Shown here: one piece after another, positions 51,862-60,384 of the stretch
Position numbering within the stretch: position 1 is the stretch's first letter
Layout of the letters: every line of letters begins with the position of its first letter
NCBI GenBank assembly: GCA_051294375.1
Contig: CM119266.1
Coordinates: 5,755,053-5,819,052, forward strand
Reading direction: 5' to 3'
From: Paraspadella gotoi
Taxonomy: Eukaryota > Chaetognatha
Length of the DNA: 64,000 bases
Notes under the pieces: generated by a model
Told to the model about the DNA's origin: nothing
Databases searched by the model: none
What the model saw: only the letters and a program-made list of their open reading frames with translations
Made by a program: the position numbers and the translations under genes

Positions 51862-52115
51862 GATTTGATGATGATTGTATTGATTGAGTTGATTGATTTG
51901 AGTTGATTGATGATTTGATTGAGTTTGATTTGTTTTTTTATCTTATCGATTCGATCGATTCGGATCGATCGATCGATTAGCCTAACTCCAACAACCCCTC
52001 TTTATTTTCTCTCCTTCCAGACGATTTTGGCGATTTGTTGAAATCCTCTTTCCTTCCTCTTTCGCGCGGCTCCATCCCTAATCCCCCTCTGAAGCATTTC
52101 TTCATTTCCCCCTAG
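17773..52115 (+). CDS. Irx: Iroquois-class TALE homeobox transcription factor, nine exons
   Basis: Exons: 17773-17847, 21499-21720, 21874-22038, 23674-23774, 32886-32998, 33439-33553, 34029-34162, 46445-47539 and 52021-52115. All junctions are GT-AG and phases close throughout; the sum is 705 codons with the stop. The product is a nuclear DNA-binding patterning factor. The homeodomain (exons 5-6) starts [20 protein letters not shown] and carries the three-residue TALE loop PYP and the family linker [20 protein letters not shown]. Exon 7 is Asp-rich. Exon 8 carries the Iro box [14 protein letters not shown]. Exons 2-4 encode a Pro/Ala/Ser-rich N-terminus. Exon 6 as assembled has compensating indels that shift the frame across the recognition helix; they look like sequencing errors because the exon keeps its expected 115 bases. 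The first and last exons are the least certain. Confidence 0.92.
18397..18540. repeat. (ATTT)n tetranucleotide tract
   Basis: About 140 bases of ATTT units with two T-rich interruptions near 18,484 and 18,497. Confidence 0.95.
19911..19994. promoter_or_regulatory. Array of CGTTAAT heptamers (homeodomain-core-rich)
   Basis: Seven or so copies of GTTAAT, mostly spaced seven bases apart, each containing the TAAT/ATTA core bound by homeodomain proteins. The binding role is inference; it may be a plain short tandem repeat. Confidence 0.35.
21250..21310. repeat. (GA)n microsatellite upstream of Irx exon 2
   Basis: Near-pure dinucleotide run with one GG interruption. Confidence 0.9.
21499..21720 (+). 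CDS. Irx: Irx exon 2 (Pro/Ser-rich, Cys cluster)
   Basis: Flanked by ACCTTCAG and GTGAGT, 74 codons. Contains [16 protein letters not shown], comparable in position and spacing to the CC...C-x-C cluster in the N-terminal part of other Irx proteins, here shortened. Confidence 0.8.
21874..22038 (+). CDS. Irx: Irx exon 3
   Basis: Fifty-five codons between CTTTTCAG and GTAAGT, with [20 protein letters not shown] and [20 protein letters not shown]. The Tyr/Ala/Pro-rich composition is typical of Irx N-termini. Confidence 0.85.
22039..23673. other. Irx: Irx intron 3, polypurine-rich
   Basis: Contains (CT)n at 22,356-22,425, then a strand-asymmetric purine block at about 22,510-23,180 and an N gap at 23,296-23,523 bounded by GA repeat. 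No exon seen. Confidence 0.75.
22356..22425. repeat. (CT)n microsatellite, 70 bases
   Basis: Longest uninterrupted dinucleotide run visible in the window. Confidence 0.95.
23674..23774 (+). CDS. Irx: Irx exon 4 (just before the homeodomain)
   Basis: [20 protein letters not shown] then [14 protein letters not shown] between CTTTCCAG and GTAAGT. Ends in phase 2 and joins exon 5 at GYGPMDLNG. Confidence 0.9.
24740..28400. other. Microsatellite-poor block of unknown origin in Irx intron 4
   Basis: Almost no GA/CT or GAC repeat over 3.6 kb, unlike the flanks, and more even base use. Open frames on the minus strand at 26,557-26,898, 26,927-27,208 and 27,087-27,362 are not recognisable and overlap one another. 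No gene is claimed. Confidence 0.4.
31445..31500. repeat. (CGT)n triplet repeat, in left arm
   Basis: About 16 units. The mirrored tract at 40,848-40,902 is shorter and scrambled (AACGACG interruptions). Confidence 0.9.
32180..32222. repeat. (GA)n microsatellite
   Basis: Pure run just upstream of the 228-N gap in palindrome 2. The mirrored region at 40,152-40,195 is an interrupted CT tract. Confidence 0.9.
32886..32998 (+). CDS. Irx: Irx exon 5 (homeodomain, N-terminal arm to TALE loop)
   Basis: Intact reading frame [20 protein letters not shown] and [17 protein letters not shown] between CCCTTCAG and GTAAGT. Contains helix 1 and the PYP loop that defines TALE homeodomains. An inverted, frame-broken copy lies at 39,365-39,480. 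Confidence 0.95.
33165..33365 (+). repeat. Dispersed about 200-bp repeat family, copy C (between Irx exons 5 and 6)
   Basis: Starts ATACCACTTCATTGATAGGG and ends near GTCCAAAGTCAGCTCAAGAT. It fills nearly half of the 440-base intron inside the homeodomain. Confidence 0.85.
33439..33553 (+). CDS. Irx: Irx exon 6 (homeodomain helices 2-3), frame broken by indels
   Basis: Starts [13 protein letters not shown] in frame. An extra G after ATGACG and an extra A in GCCAAACGCG then shift the frame across the stretch expected to encode [13 protein letters not shown], and two missing bases near ACTTGTCGCAAG restore the length. The next exon continues PRNR, so the expected end is MTWSPR. Length equals the expected 115 bases. 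The extra G is also present in the inverted copy; the other changes are private to this arm. Confidence 0.9.
34029..34162 (+). CDS. Irx: Irx exon 7 (acidic segment after homeodomain)
   Basis: Begins [20 protein letters not shown] and ends [13 protein letters not shown] before GTGAGTG. The highly acidic tract after the homeodomain is typical of Iroquois proteins. Confidence 0.88.
35630..35700. repeat. GC-rich (GCC)n tract
   Basis: Dense CCGCCG triplets, reading as poly-Ala or poly-Pro in various frames. The mirrored copy is at about 36,612-36,695. No splice context for a coding exon. Confidence 0.7.
36042..36239. other. Hinge of palindrome 2
   Basis: Non-mirrored or poorly mirrored 200 bases, almost entirely CT-rich, between the GATGAATCGCCCGACG end of the left arm and the CGTCGGGCGATCAATC start of the right arm. 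Confidence 0.75.
38192..38325 (-). pseudogene. Inverted copy of Irx exon 7
   Basis: Same length as exon 7 (134) but with local changes, including a shifted segment near the start of the acidic part. The acceptor AG has been replaced by ATT. Confidence 0.85.
38789..38907 (-). pseudogene. Inverted copy of Irx exon 6, frame broken
   Basis: 119 bases against 115 in the left arm. Reads [11 protein letters not shown], then an inserted T in GAAAGATTGACG gives a stop. It preserves GCCAACGCG, where the left arm has an extra A, and GTCGCCAAG, where the left arm lacks a C. The two arms therefore carry mostly different errors. Confidence 0.88.
38985..39195 (-). repeat. Dispersed about 200-bp repeat family, copy D (mirror of copy C)
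   Basis: Reverse-complement partner of copy C inside palindrome 2. It is not an independent insertion. Confidence 0.85.
39365..39480 (-). pseudogene. Inverted copy of Irx exon 5, frame broken
   Basis: Minus-strand text matches exon 5 but is 116 instead of 113 bases, with missing and extra bases after TTGAACGAGCGCG, in the A run and near GAGAAACCGACTTC. It is not a usable homeodomain exon. Probably a noisy second reading of 32,886-32,998 and not a real pseudogene. Confidence 0.88.
43840..44030. repeat. (GTGGGCA)n heptamer repeat broken by N gap 43,855-44,013
   Basis: GCAGTGGGCAGTGG enters the gap and TGGGCAGTGGGCAGGGG leaves it. The gap is very likely filled with the same 7-base unit. Confidence 0.75.
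44360..44555. repeat. Imperfect (GAC/GAT)n triplet repeat
   Basis: GACGAC/GATGAC units over about 190 bases in Irx intron 7, interrupted around 44,465-44,530. Long Thr/Val/Asp frames here are not genes. Confidence 0.85.
44585..44770. repeat. Tandem repeat, about 40-bp unit, roughly five copies
   Basis: Each unit runs TCTTTTCCCAGA(C/G)TG then a variable stretch and TTTCTGTTTTTGGC or similar. Copies begin near 44,590, 44,627, 44,667, 44,700 and 44,739, and diverge progressively towards the end. Confidence 0.85.
45298..45353. repeat. (GA)n microsatellite
   Basis: Pure 56-base dinucleotide run. Confidence 0.95.
45582..45622. repeat. (GAC)n triplet repeat
   Basis: About 12 units followed by a short GATGAC tail. 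Confidence 0.95.
46055..46260. repeat. (CT)n tracts upstream of Irx exon 8
   Basis: Two long CT runs at about 46,058-46,096 and 46,181-46,258, within 400 bases of the exon 8 acceptor. Confidence 0.9.
46445..47539 (+). CDS. Irx: Irx exon 8 (Iro box, poly-Ala, Gln/His runs)
   Basis: 365 codons, between CTCCGCCAG and GTAAGTC. The Iro box [14 protein letters not shown] is at 46,771-46,812. Poly-Ala follows at about 47,050-47,085, with [16 protein letters not shown] at 47,272-47,320. A 10-N gap (47,323-47,332) sits in the low-complexity run, and the frame is the same on both sides, so the missing length is probably 1 modulo 3. Pro/Ser/Ala-rich elsewhere, likely disordered. Confidence 0.92.
49515..49745. 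repeat. (TTTC)n tetranucleotide tract
   Basis: About 230 bases of TTTC/TTTCT units with interruptions. Open frames of Phe-Leu-Ser here are artefacts of the repeat. Confidence 0.95.
50540..50710. repeat. Two (GTC)n triplet arrays
   Basis: Arrays at about 50,540-50,576 and 50,667-50,707, separated by unique sequence. Confidence 0.9.
51828..51990. repeat. (GATT)n and GATCGATTC tract before Irx exon 9
   Basis: Tandem GATT units give way to GATTCGATCGATTCGGATCG, ending about 30 bases before the exon 9 acceptor region. Confidence 0.9.
52021..52115 (+). CDS. Irx: Irx candidate terminal exon 9
   Basis: The acceptor CTCCTTCCAG and required phase 1 give [20 protein letters not shown] ... HFFISP and TAG at 52,113-52,115. 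No other frame is open. The next frame is open from 52,079 to 52,567 and GC-rich, so a single missing base here would add about 160 residues. Confidence 0.45.
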
Positions 52116-52567
52116 GGAACTCTATCCACGCATCGACTCACGCCCCATACGCCCACCTCGGCCCATCTTCCACCATCCACCCTCATACCCACCATCCATT
52201 CCGATCTCTTCGTCTCCGCCATTGCCCATTGCGCGCCACCAAACCACCTTTACCCATTCCGACCACTCTTCGGGTCGACTCCCCATCCTGTTCGTGGGAG
52301 CGGTGGCGTTCTCAAACTGTGTCAAACCGTGTCATAACCCACGATCCGGGTCAACCATCATTTCCTCCAACCCGTCGGGCCTCTTCGGCCCACGAGGCTC
52401 TTTCGCCCACGGGCACGGGTGCACGGCTGGGCACGGCGGGCTTACGGGGGCACGCGTTGTTGGGCGGTTGCTCTGCTGGTCGACGCGGTCTGTTGAAAAA
52501 ATACAATTTCAAGGCGATGGCGTTTTTGCTTTTTTTTTTAGTAATATTCGGTTTTTTTTCTTCCTAG
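52116..52567 (+). other. GC-rich, coding-like segment after Irx stop
   Basis: A Pro/His/Ser/Arg-rich frame is open from 52,079 to 52,567 (for example NSIHASTHAPYAHLGPSS). It may be the Irx 3' UTR, or the real C-terminus if one base is missing near 52,079-52,113. Confidence 0.35.
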
Positions 52568-53727
52568 AAATTTTGTACATAAGAGAATAATGACACAAAA
52601 ATTGACTTGTTTCCCGCTCCCCTCCCCCTTCCCCCCGTTCCCCCGCTTCCTCCCTTCCCCCCTTCCCTTCCCCCTTTCCCGCCTTCCCCTTTGCCCCATC
52701 CCTTTTGCCCGAACTTATGGCGGGATTTTTTGATTTTTTATCTGCAAGCCGTTTTTTTTTCTTACTTATTGCATTCGATAACAAAAAGAATTAATTATTA
52801 AAAAAACACGACGTATGTTTTTTTCGTATTAAATCGAATGCGCAAAAAAAATAAAAATCATTAGACACGAATTAATAATATTATTATTACCATAATTACT
52901 TACGTTTTAGTTTTTTTATATTTTTCTGTTAAATTTCTTTGTTTTCTCTAGAGATTATCTTTGTAGCTTAAAACGGAAACAGTAAATTCGAAGGAAAAAT
53001 AAAACGTGAACAAAAACAAAATATTTTTTTCTTTAGAATTTTATTAATTTCGTTTTTTTGTTTTTTGATGATCGCTAGTTGAAAAAAACAAACAAACAAA
53101 CAAACAAACAACAACAATTTCGCTTTTTTTATTTTTCTCGATGTTTGTGTGTATTATTTTTTGCCATAATCAAAACAAAACGAATTTCGCCATAAATTAA
53201 AAAAAAATTACATAATAAAAAATTATAAAACAAAAGACTAGAAATCTATATTATTCCATCCAATTTATCAAAAAGATCGTTCGTGGAGATAGCGAGAACC
53301 GAGACAGAGATAGAGACAGAGAGATAGAGACAGAGAGACTCGAGGCTTCATAAATCCCACCCAAAAAGACATTACCTCAACTTACCCATGTTGGATCGAC
53401 TCGTTTTCTTCCAGATTCGACATCGCGATAAATCAGTCGAAATCACGAGATAAATCTGTCGAAGTTACGAAACTAACGACTTCTTTCCGATTCATTTCGC
53501 CGGAGATAATAAACACGAGTTCGTTGTTGTTATCATCTCGTCGTTGTTGTCGTCGTCGTTGTTATCGTCATCTTCTTACTCTTGTTTCTACGAGGCTTTA
53601 AAAAAGAATAAAATCTAAACAACAAATCGAAAATGTAGACTTGACTCTCTCTCTCTCTCTCTCTCTCTTTGTCCCGTCTGTGTCAATCATCGGCTGCGCT
53701 CGGCACTTTATCCGTTACAACATCCTT

Positions 53728-53790
53728 TACGGCGAAGCCTCATTACGGCGAAGTCTCTCTTTACGGCGAAGCCTCATTACGGCGAAGACA
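53728..53790. repeat. TTACGGCGAAGYCTC short tandem repeat
   Basis: Four units of TTACGGCGAAG followed by CCTCA, TCTCTC or ACATT, each 15-18 bases apart. Confidence 0.8.
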
Positions 53791-54310
53791 TTAACGTCGA
53801 CGTCTTCGTCGCAAAAGTTTGAAAAACCAAATTTCGTCGTAAAAGTTTCATCAGCAAATTAAGGGTTGGATTACAGATCGACCGATATATTGAAGACTTT
53901 TCGGAAAGAGAGGCATATACTTGAACTTCGCGGACCCAATTTTGTACTTATTGTTTTCGCCCGGCTGCCGGCTATTGTTCTCGCTCCGTGGTCCGCGGCT
54001 CAGGTCGCCGGAACACTGACCCGAACGCTGACCGCCCGACGGGTCTATTCTCGCTCTCTTCTGCTTCTCTTTCTCCCCTCTCGCGCGGGCACTCGGGCTT
54101 TAATATGCAGAGTCCGCGATACGACGGAGCTGAAAGTCGCGGATCGAGAGTCGGAGACCTCTTTTCTGCTCATTCCTTTAATTAAAAAAATAATGAAAGA
54201 TAAAAAAGAAAATAAAAAAAAAATTAGCAAAAAAAATAAAAAAGCAAGGAAAAGAAAAAAAAAAGACAGAAAGAAAAGAAAGAAAAAAAATCACTTCAAA
54301 TTAACAAATT

Positions 54311-54362
54311 GATTGGCGCTGAAGAAGAAGAGACTCGTAATGTGAGTCGAAACATGTCCGTT
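54311..54362 (+). ncRNA. Hammerhead-ribozyme-like motif, degenerate
   Basis: CTGAAGA (54,319-54,325, fitting the CUGANGA core) is followed by a 5-bp stem GACTC/GAGTC (54,332-54,336 with 54,344-54,348), GAAAC (54,349-54,353) and ATGTC. The flanks GGCG and CGTT can form a short stem I with two G-U pairs. Six extra purines lie between the core and stem II, so activity is doubtful. Such motifs are known from Penelope-like elements and retrozymes. Confidence 0.3.
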
Positions 54363-55926
54363 CATTATGAAATAAAATCGTTGTTGTAATTCTTTTAAAA
54401 ACATTTCTCTAAATGCAATTCACATTGAAAACAGAAAGGAAAACACAATAAGAACAAAAGAGGAAAAAAAATATCAGGTTTGTATTAAACCAAGTTTGAG
54501 CAATAATGTCGGATCAATGTAATCAGCTAAATAAATAAAATAAATAAATACTAAAGTAAAAATAATTACAATATAAAGTGAAAATAATTTTTTTAACTAT
54601 TATTATTTTTTCGCACTTGTATTTGTTTTTTCAACTTTGTTTAAAATGACAATATTAAAACCGTGGAATGAACTTTTTTTAAAAATTGACATTTAGGTAA
54701 TCAAATTAAATTTCATAGAATTAAATCATTTGAATGTTAAAGTGATTGAAAAAAAAAGGTTTTTGTTTGCAGTATTTAAATTTAAATTTATAATTAGATG
54801 AATTGTACAAAAGTCATTTATTAGTAAAAGGAAAGTGTTGTAAGGAGAGAATCACTAAGGCCCAACACCTTGACAACTTGCTGGTTCATGTTTAATTCGT
54901 TAGTAGCTTTAAAATTCAACAAAAAGGCCAGAAAGTTTTTCCACTTATTTTTATCAATGGTAGTTATTAGTTTTTAAATAGTGTTTAATTTTGGTGTGTA
55001 TTTTAACTTTCTCTCTTGTCCATTTGTTTGTAAATAAATTTTTCTTTTTTTATTTTCCTTTATTTATCAGAAATCTAACCATAAAATTAAATCACTAAAA
55101 CTTTCAGCATGTCTTTGAGTGTACTTGCAGGTAAAAAAAGATTTTTTTTTAAAAAAATTCACTTTTTAATGCTTTTATTGTTGCGATGCAAATTAAGCAA
55201 TATTAGTAATAAAAGGATAAATTTTTTTTAAACCAATCCCTAACTTTTTTTGATAGATTCTGAATAGAGATAAAAAAGCCTAAATAAAAAAAAATATAAC
55301 TACAACTTTCAACAAAATTTGTTTTCTTGGTCAAAATTAAGAAAAAGTGAAACTATCAAAAGATGATGAATGATTATAAATATTTTTTCATATTTTTTGA
55401 AACATTATTTTCGGACATGTTTTGGCTTCAGTGGCAAAAACGAATTGACTTTTTTGTTTTTTTAAGTTATTTATTTTTAAATTTTTTTTTTTTCATTTTT
55501 CCATCAATTTACTATAATAAATTTTTTTTAAAAATTATAAATCGTTGTCTCAAAAACAAACGAAAAGAAAAAGCAATTATCCAAAAAATAAGTAAAAACT
55601 AAAAGAAAGTCTTCCGTCCGCCCCCGACCCCCCCCCGATTCCTTTTTTTCCCCCCCGGGAAAAAAAAATATCGGTCCCTTTAAATTGAAAAAATCGCGAT
55701 TTCTCTCCGGATCAGAAGATTATTTTCTGCTCGATCCGCGACCTCGAGTCCCGGCGGCAAAGATTGGCCGAGGCCGATGTGGTCCGGCCATGGTGGACAA
55801 AAGGCTCGGTGGCCGGACATCGTGGCTCCTCGCCGCGGAATCTCGAGTATCAGCCATGGCGCGAAGAATGAGACTCTCTCTCATCTCTCTCTCGCGCTCT
55901 GTCTCTCTCTCTCTCTTTCTCTCTCT

Positions 55927-55962
<36 letters not shown>

Positions 55963-56073
55963 GTCGTTCTTCTCTTTCTTCTCTCTCCTTCTTTCTCTCT
56001 CCTCTCTCTCATCTCTCTTCTCTCTTCTCTTCTTCTCTCCTCTTTCTCTCGCTCTTCTTTTCTTTTCTCTCCC

Positions 56074-56149
<76 letters not shown>

Positions 56150-56471
56150 AAAAAACGATATTAACATAATGAATTCAAAGACAAGTAACGCAATTGGTCC
56201 CGATTTCGGACGGGCAATACAAAATTAATGGGGGTTAAAGATAACTCTACTTCGTTATCCTTAAGTTTTAATAATAAACTGAAAGCTTAGTTAGTTATTC
56301 AATTCCAAGATAAGTGTATGCATTATTATTATTGTTGTTATAATTAATGTTTGAAATCTTAGATGGAAATTTCTCGACTGAAATTCCATCCAAAAATCTC
56401 GGGTTCGATCAAAACTGCGAAAAGTCGTGTTTGGAACAAAACTGTTTACGTGTGGCGATTTGCAATAAAGT

Positions 56472-56473
<2 letters not shown>

Positions 56474-56529
<56 letters not shown>
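56474..56529. repeat. (GA)n microsatellite
   Basis: Pure 56-base run. Confidence 0.95.
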
Positions 56530-56531
<2 letters not shown>

Positions 56532-57066
56532 CCGGATAAAATAAAGAAAAGTAGTTGTCAATAGAATTTATGATTTCGTCGTCGTCGTCGTCGTCGTCGT
56601 CGTCATCTTTTTCCGTCTCGATTTCTTCATCGGAACCGAATCAATTTCTGTTCGCATGTTTTCTATGGTTCTGAGTCTGATTTGTTACAATTAAAACAAC
56701 CCTAATAAGACATATTAAACGAAATGCAATTTAGTTATTATAGTAATTACAAAGTGCCGTACTCCTGTGTCTTTTTTGTGCTCAAGCGAGCTTAAACAAA
56801 AACAGATGACGGACTTGATTGATTGAATGTTTGATTGATTGAATGTTTGATTGATTGAATAATTAATTGAATTATTGATTGAATAATTGAATGATTGATT
56901 TTTTCATTTATTCATACCTTAAATAATTCATTTGTTTATTCATTAATTTAGTAATTCATGGATTTATTCATTAATAAATCCATTAACTCATTTATTGTTG
57001 GCTTACAACAAAACCAAAAGCGCGCTGCATTGAGATGGAGACGCCGTTCCTTCAAATCATTGACAT

Positions 57067-57104
<38 letters not shown>

Positions 57105-58397
57105 TTTTTCTGTTGGTTTTTTTTTTTTTTTTCTATTTTCTCCTGTTTCTTTTTTTTCTTTTTATTCCGTTTCTCGAGTTTTCCGGAATTTGGGCCGCGG
57201 AAACGAAACACGACCGTACCTGAACGACGACGACCAAAAATAAACACGGCGAAAACGAAAAAAAGCGAATTACACAAGCCAAGAAAACAAGAAAGCTTGT
57301 TAATTGAACGGCAAAAAAACCAAATCCAGAAAAAGACGCATGAGAGAGGCGGAGGAGAAGAAGGAGAGGGAATGAGATAGAGAAGAGAGAGGAGGGACGA
57401 GAGAGGGAGAAGAGAGAAAGAGGAGAAGAAAAGAGAGAGAGCAGGAAGAGAGGAGGGAGTGAGGGCAGAGAACGAANNNNNNNNNNNNNNNNNNNNNNNN
57501 NGTCTCCTGATTTGTTTGCTTCATTAACAAGCTTCTTGTTTTCTTGCTTGTATTCGCTTTTCGTTTCGCGTGTTTATGGGTCGTCGTCGTCGTCGTCGTC
57601 GTTTCGTCCGCGGCCCAAATTCGGAAACTCGAGAAGGGAAATAAAAAGAAAAAAGAAAACAGGAGAAAATAAAAGAAAAAAACAGAAAAACCTTTTGTTT
57701 TTTTTTCCTGTTTTTTTTTTTAAGGGGAGAGAAGAATTAAGTCCGGTTTAAGATTTCAGAAAAATAAGGTTGTTATTTTTTTTTCTTTTTTTTTTTAGGG
57801 TCAAATGATACATGTTTATGGCTTTGTTAGGTCAATTATTTCCATATCGTAAATGTAATGTTTTAATTGTTGACGATTCAGAAATCAATCCCCTTTGTAA
57901 ATTAATGGTGAGGTCCTAAAATTGAAAGAATATGCAACTTCTTCAGTCTATTTTTTTAATGTAGAGTCTCTCTCATCTAATCCTCCCCTAAAAATCGACA
58001 TGATTGATCTTCAGGCAAAATAAGTAATGCCATTTGGTCATTGTTATCGTAATCTCGCCAGTTGACATCACCCAGTTACCATTTCCTCAGTTACCATGAC
58101 GACAGCGTCTTCGCATTTTTGTTTATCAAATCGATCGCTTCGTCCTTCCGCGATCTTAATTCTGACTCGTTGACTGACGAAAAGTCGAAAATTAATTCGA
58201 AGAGAAAAGAATAAAATAATTCGAGCGAAAAATTAAAAAGAACAAATGAACATCCGGGAAGTTATGAGACTAAATTTATACTTTTTTTCTGTATTTTATA
58301 AATTTTTCAAATAATCATATATTTTTTTTTTTTGAGAGAATAAAAGCAAAGAGTATTAACATTTCTTTTATTAATTTTTTTCATGTATTATTTCTAC

Positions 58398-58453
58398 CTG
58401 ACGGGAATGTTAACCCCTAAAGCAATAGCGAACCAAATGTAAAAACCCAGCGC
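58398..58453 (-). CDS. Candidate exon, hydrophobic (transmembrane-like)
   Basis: Between ATTTTCAG and GTAGAA the minus strand reads ALGFYIWFAIALGVNIPV. This looks like a membrane-spanning exon, but no partner exon with matching phase was secured. A weak upstream candidate lies at about 58,565-58,677 (SNLILIQNSTARSRVASPS). Family unknown. Confidence 0.3.
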
Positions 58454-59147
58454 CTGAAAATAGACAGACCAACCGACCAAAAACTCTGCCACCTCTCGAC
58501 GCCTCGACTCAAACAAAAAAACAAAAAGGCATCGAAGACATAAATCGATTCTAGTTTTTCGAGCCGCGATTTTACAAATCAGAATTTCTCGCTTGGCTTC
58601 ACCAGAGGTCGTAAGGATCGAGGGAGACGCAACACGCGATCTAGCGGTCGAATTTTGAATTAGGATGAGATTTGACACTGAGGAAGGAGATTGAGTAAGG
58701 GTTTTAAATAGAATTAAATAATATTCTTTTATAATTTAATTCATTTTTTCACTTCAAACTTGAAAATAGTCGAGATTCCGTCTGGTATGCTATGAATAAA
58801 GGTCAATATTATCGTTATCTTCCAGAATTCCTCAACAATTACATTAAGTAGATGATATAAGCTTTTCGAATGTATTAATAACGTTGAAAGGCTTTAAGAT
58901 ATTGTCACCAGTACTTTTGGCAAGAAAAATTGCCAGCTTAAAATCTGACAAGACCTCTAAATGAAATTAATAAATAAATAAATATATAAAACTCACCAAA
59001 ATAAACGTATTAAAACTGGGGCAGCAGGTTTCCGATTTTTAAATCTACTTTCATTGATTAAGATATGATTTAGCTGCAGGAAAGAGAAAAATGAATGTGG
59101 CAACACAATTTAGAAAATATTTGTTCTCTTTCTCTCTTTTTGTAGGT

Positions 59148-59184
<37 letters not shown>

Positions 59185-59540
59185 NNNNNNNNNNNNNNNN
59201 NNNNNNNNNNNNNNNNNNNNNNNNNNNNNNNNNNNNNNNNNNNNNNNNNNNNNNNNNNNNNNNNNNNNNNNNNNNNNNNNNNNNNNNNNNNNNNNNNNNN
59301 NNNNNNNNNNNNNNNNNNNNNNNNNNNNNNNNNNNNNNNNNNNNNNNNNNNNNNNNNNNNNNNNNNNNNNNNNNNNNNNNNNNNNNNNNNNNNNNNNNNN
59401 NNNNNNNNNNNNNNNNNNNNNNNNNNNNNNNNNNNNNNNNNNNNNNNNNNNNATTACGACGTCCGTTTCGTCCTGAGAAATAAATCAAATTTTCTTTTCA
59501 TGAATTCGAATTTACGATATTCCGACGAGGTCTTCATTTC

Positions 59541-59542
59541 AT

Positions 59543-59576
<34 letters not shown>

Positions 59577-59663
59577 ACCTCGGAGGCATAAAAAGGTATA
59601 ATTGTTCTTATGACTTCGATTGTAAATACAAACTATGAAAACGACGACGACGACGACGACGAC
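59541..59663. repeat. (GTC)n then (GAC)n, about 65 bases apart
   Basis: (GTC) at about 59,541-59,575 and its complement (GAC) at 59,640-59,663. Together they can form a hairpin. Confidence 0.85.
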
Positions 59664-59992
59664 AAAAGAGAGAGAATAAAAAAATGGATTAAAACCTTTT
59701 TTTTTCTGGTTTTGATTCTTCAAAAAAAAAAAAAANNNNNNNNNNNNNNNNNNNNNNNNNNNNNNNNNNNNNNNNNNNNNNNNNNNNNNNNNNNNNNNNN
59801 NNNNNNNNNNNNNNNNNNNNNNNNNNNNNNNNNNNNNNNNNNNNNNNNNNNNNNNNNNNNNNNNNNNNNNNNNNNNNNNNNNNNNNNNNNNNNNNNNNNN
59901 NNNNNNNNNNNNNNNNNNNNNNNNNNGAGAGCCGACCGACTGAGAGCAATAATACCAGGTCGACTCCGTTTTTCAATAAATGGTTGTGCTGT

Positions 59993-60159
59993 CTTACCAC
60001 GCGTTCGACATTCCTTCGCCAGGCGGCGCAAATGTCGGCCTCGATTTTTCCGCCGGCGTCTTTCTCGATTTCAAATATCGAGCGGCGCTTTTTTTTGAAA
60101 CGTGCAATCGGCCAGGCGTCAGATCCGCCTCTTGACCGCCAGAGGCGCCGAGGAAACAT
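59993..60159 (-). CDS. Candidate exon, basic/helical, low confidence
   Basis: From an ATG at 60,159 the minus strand reads RFKKKRRSIFEIEKDAGGKI then EADICAAWRRNVERV, with a possible GTAAGA donor at 59,992. A second frame is equally open, so the reading is not settled. It lies downstream of the Ig-like gene's stop. Confidence 0.25.
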
Positions 60160-60256
60160 GGGTGTGCGTCCGAAAAAAAATTAGGGGAAGGTGTTAAAAA
60201 TCTTCGGGGACAGAATCGAATCAAAATTTAATCAAAAGTACGTTTAAATAATAGAT

Positions 60257-60307
60257 TTAGAAGACACCTAATATGTTATTTTGGTTTCTTTGCTCAAACG
60301 ACAGTTT

Positions 60308-60346
<39 letters not shown>

Positions 60347-60384
60347 GCTTTCTTCGTCACCGATTTCAATCAAGTCTTTCCGAT
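60257..60384 (-). CDS. Ig-like membrane protein, terminal exon (poly-Asp tail)
   Basis: RKDLIEIGDEES, then an uninterrupted run of eleven Asp, then EKLSFEQRNQNNILGVF and TAA. The Asp codons form an imperfect GAC/GAT array, so tail length may vary between alleles. Confidence 0.65.

Larger units (their letters stand above)
47540..52020. other. Irx: Irx intron 8 (about 4.5 kb)
   Basis: Holds a partial dispersed-repeat fragment (about 47,660-47,715), N gaps 48,203-48,227 and 50,849-51,060, purine blocks, the TTTC tract, GTC triplets at 50,540 and 50,668, and a GATT-rich tract at 51,828-51,960. No exon recognised. Confidence 0.7.
52568..58397. other. Intergenic, AT-rich and repeat-rich
   Basis: Contains C-rich runs at 52,610-52,700, CT tracts at 53,646, 55,880-56,150 and 57,070, GA at 56,474-56,529, (GTC)n at 56,576-56,604 and 57,582, an N gap 57,477-57,501, GATTGA repeats at 56,815-56,900 and a GC-rich patch at 55,690-55,870. 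No supportable gene. Confidence 0.6.

Noticed and set aside
53866-54312. 148-codon plus-strand frame
   Set aside because: No conserved motif. The end is a Lys run from A-rich sequence. It may be retroelement debris and is not supported as a gene.
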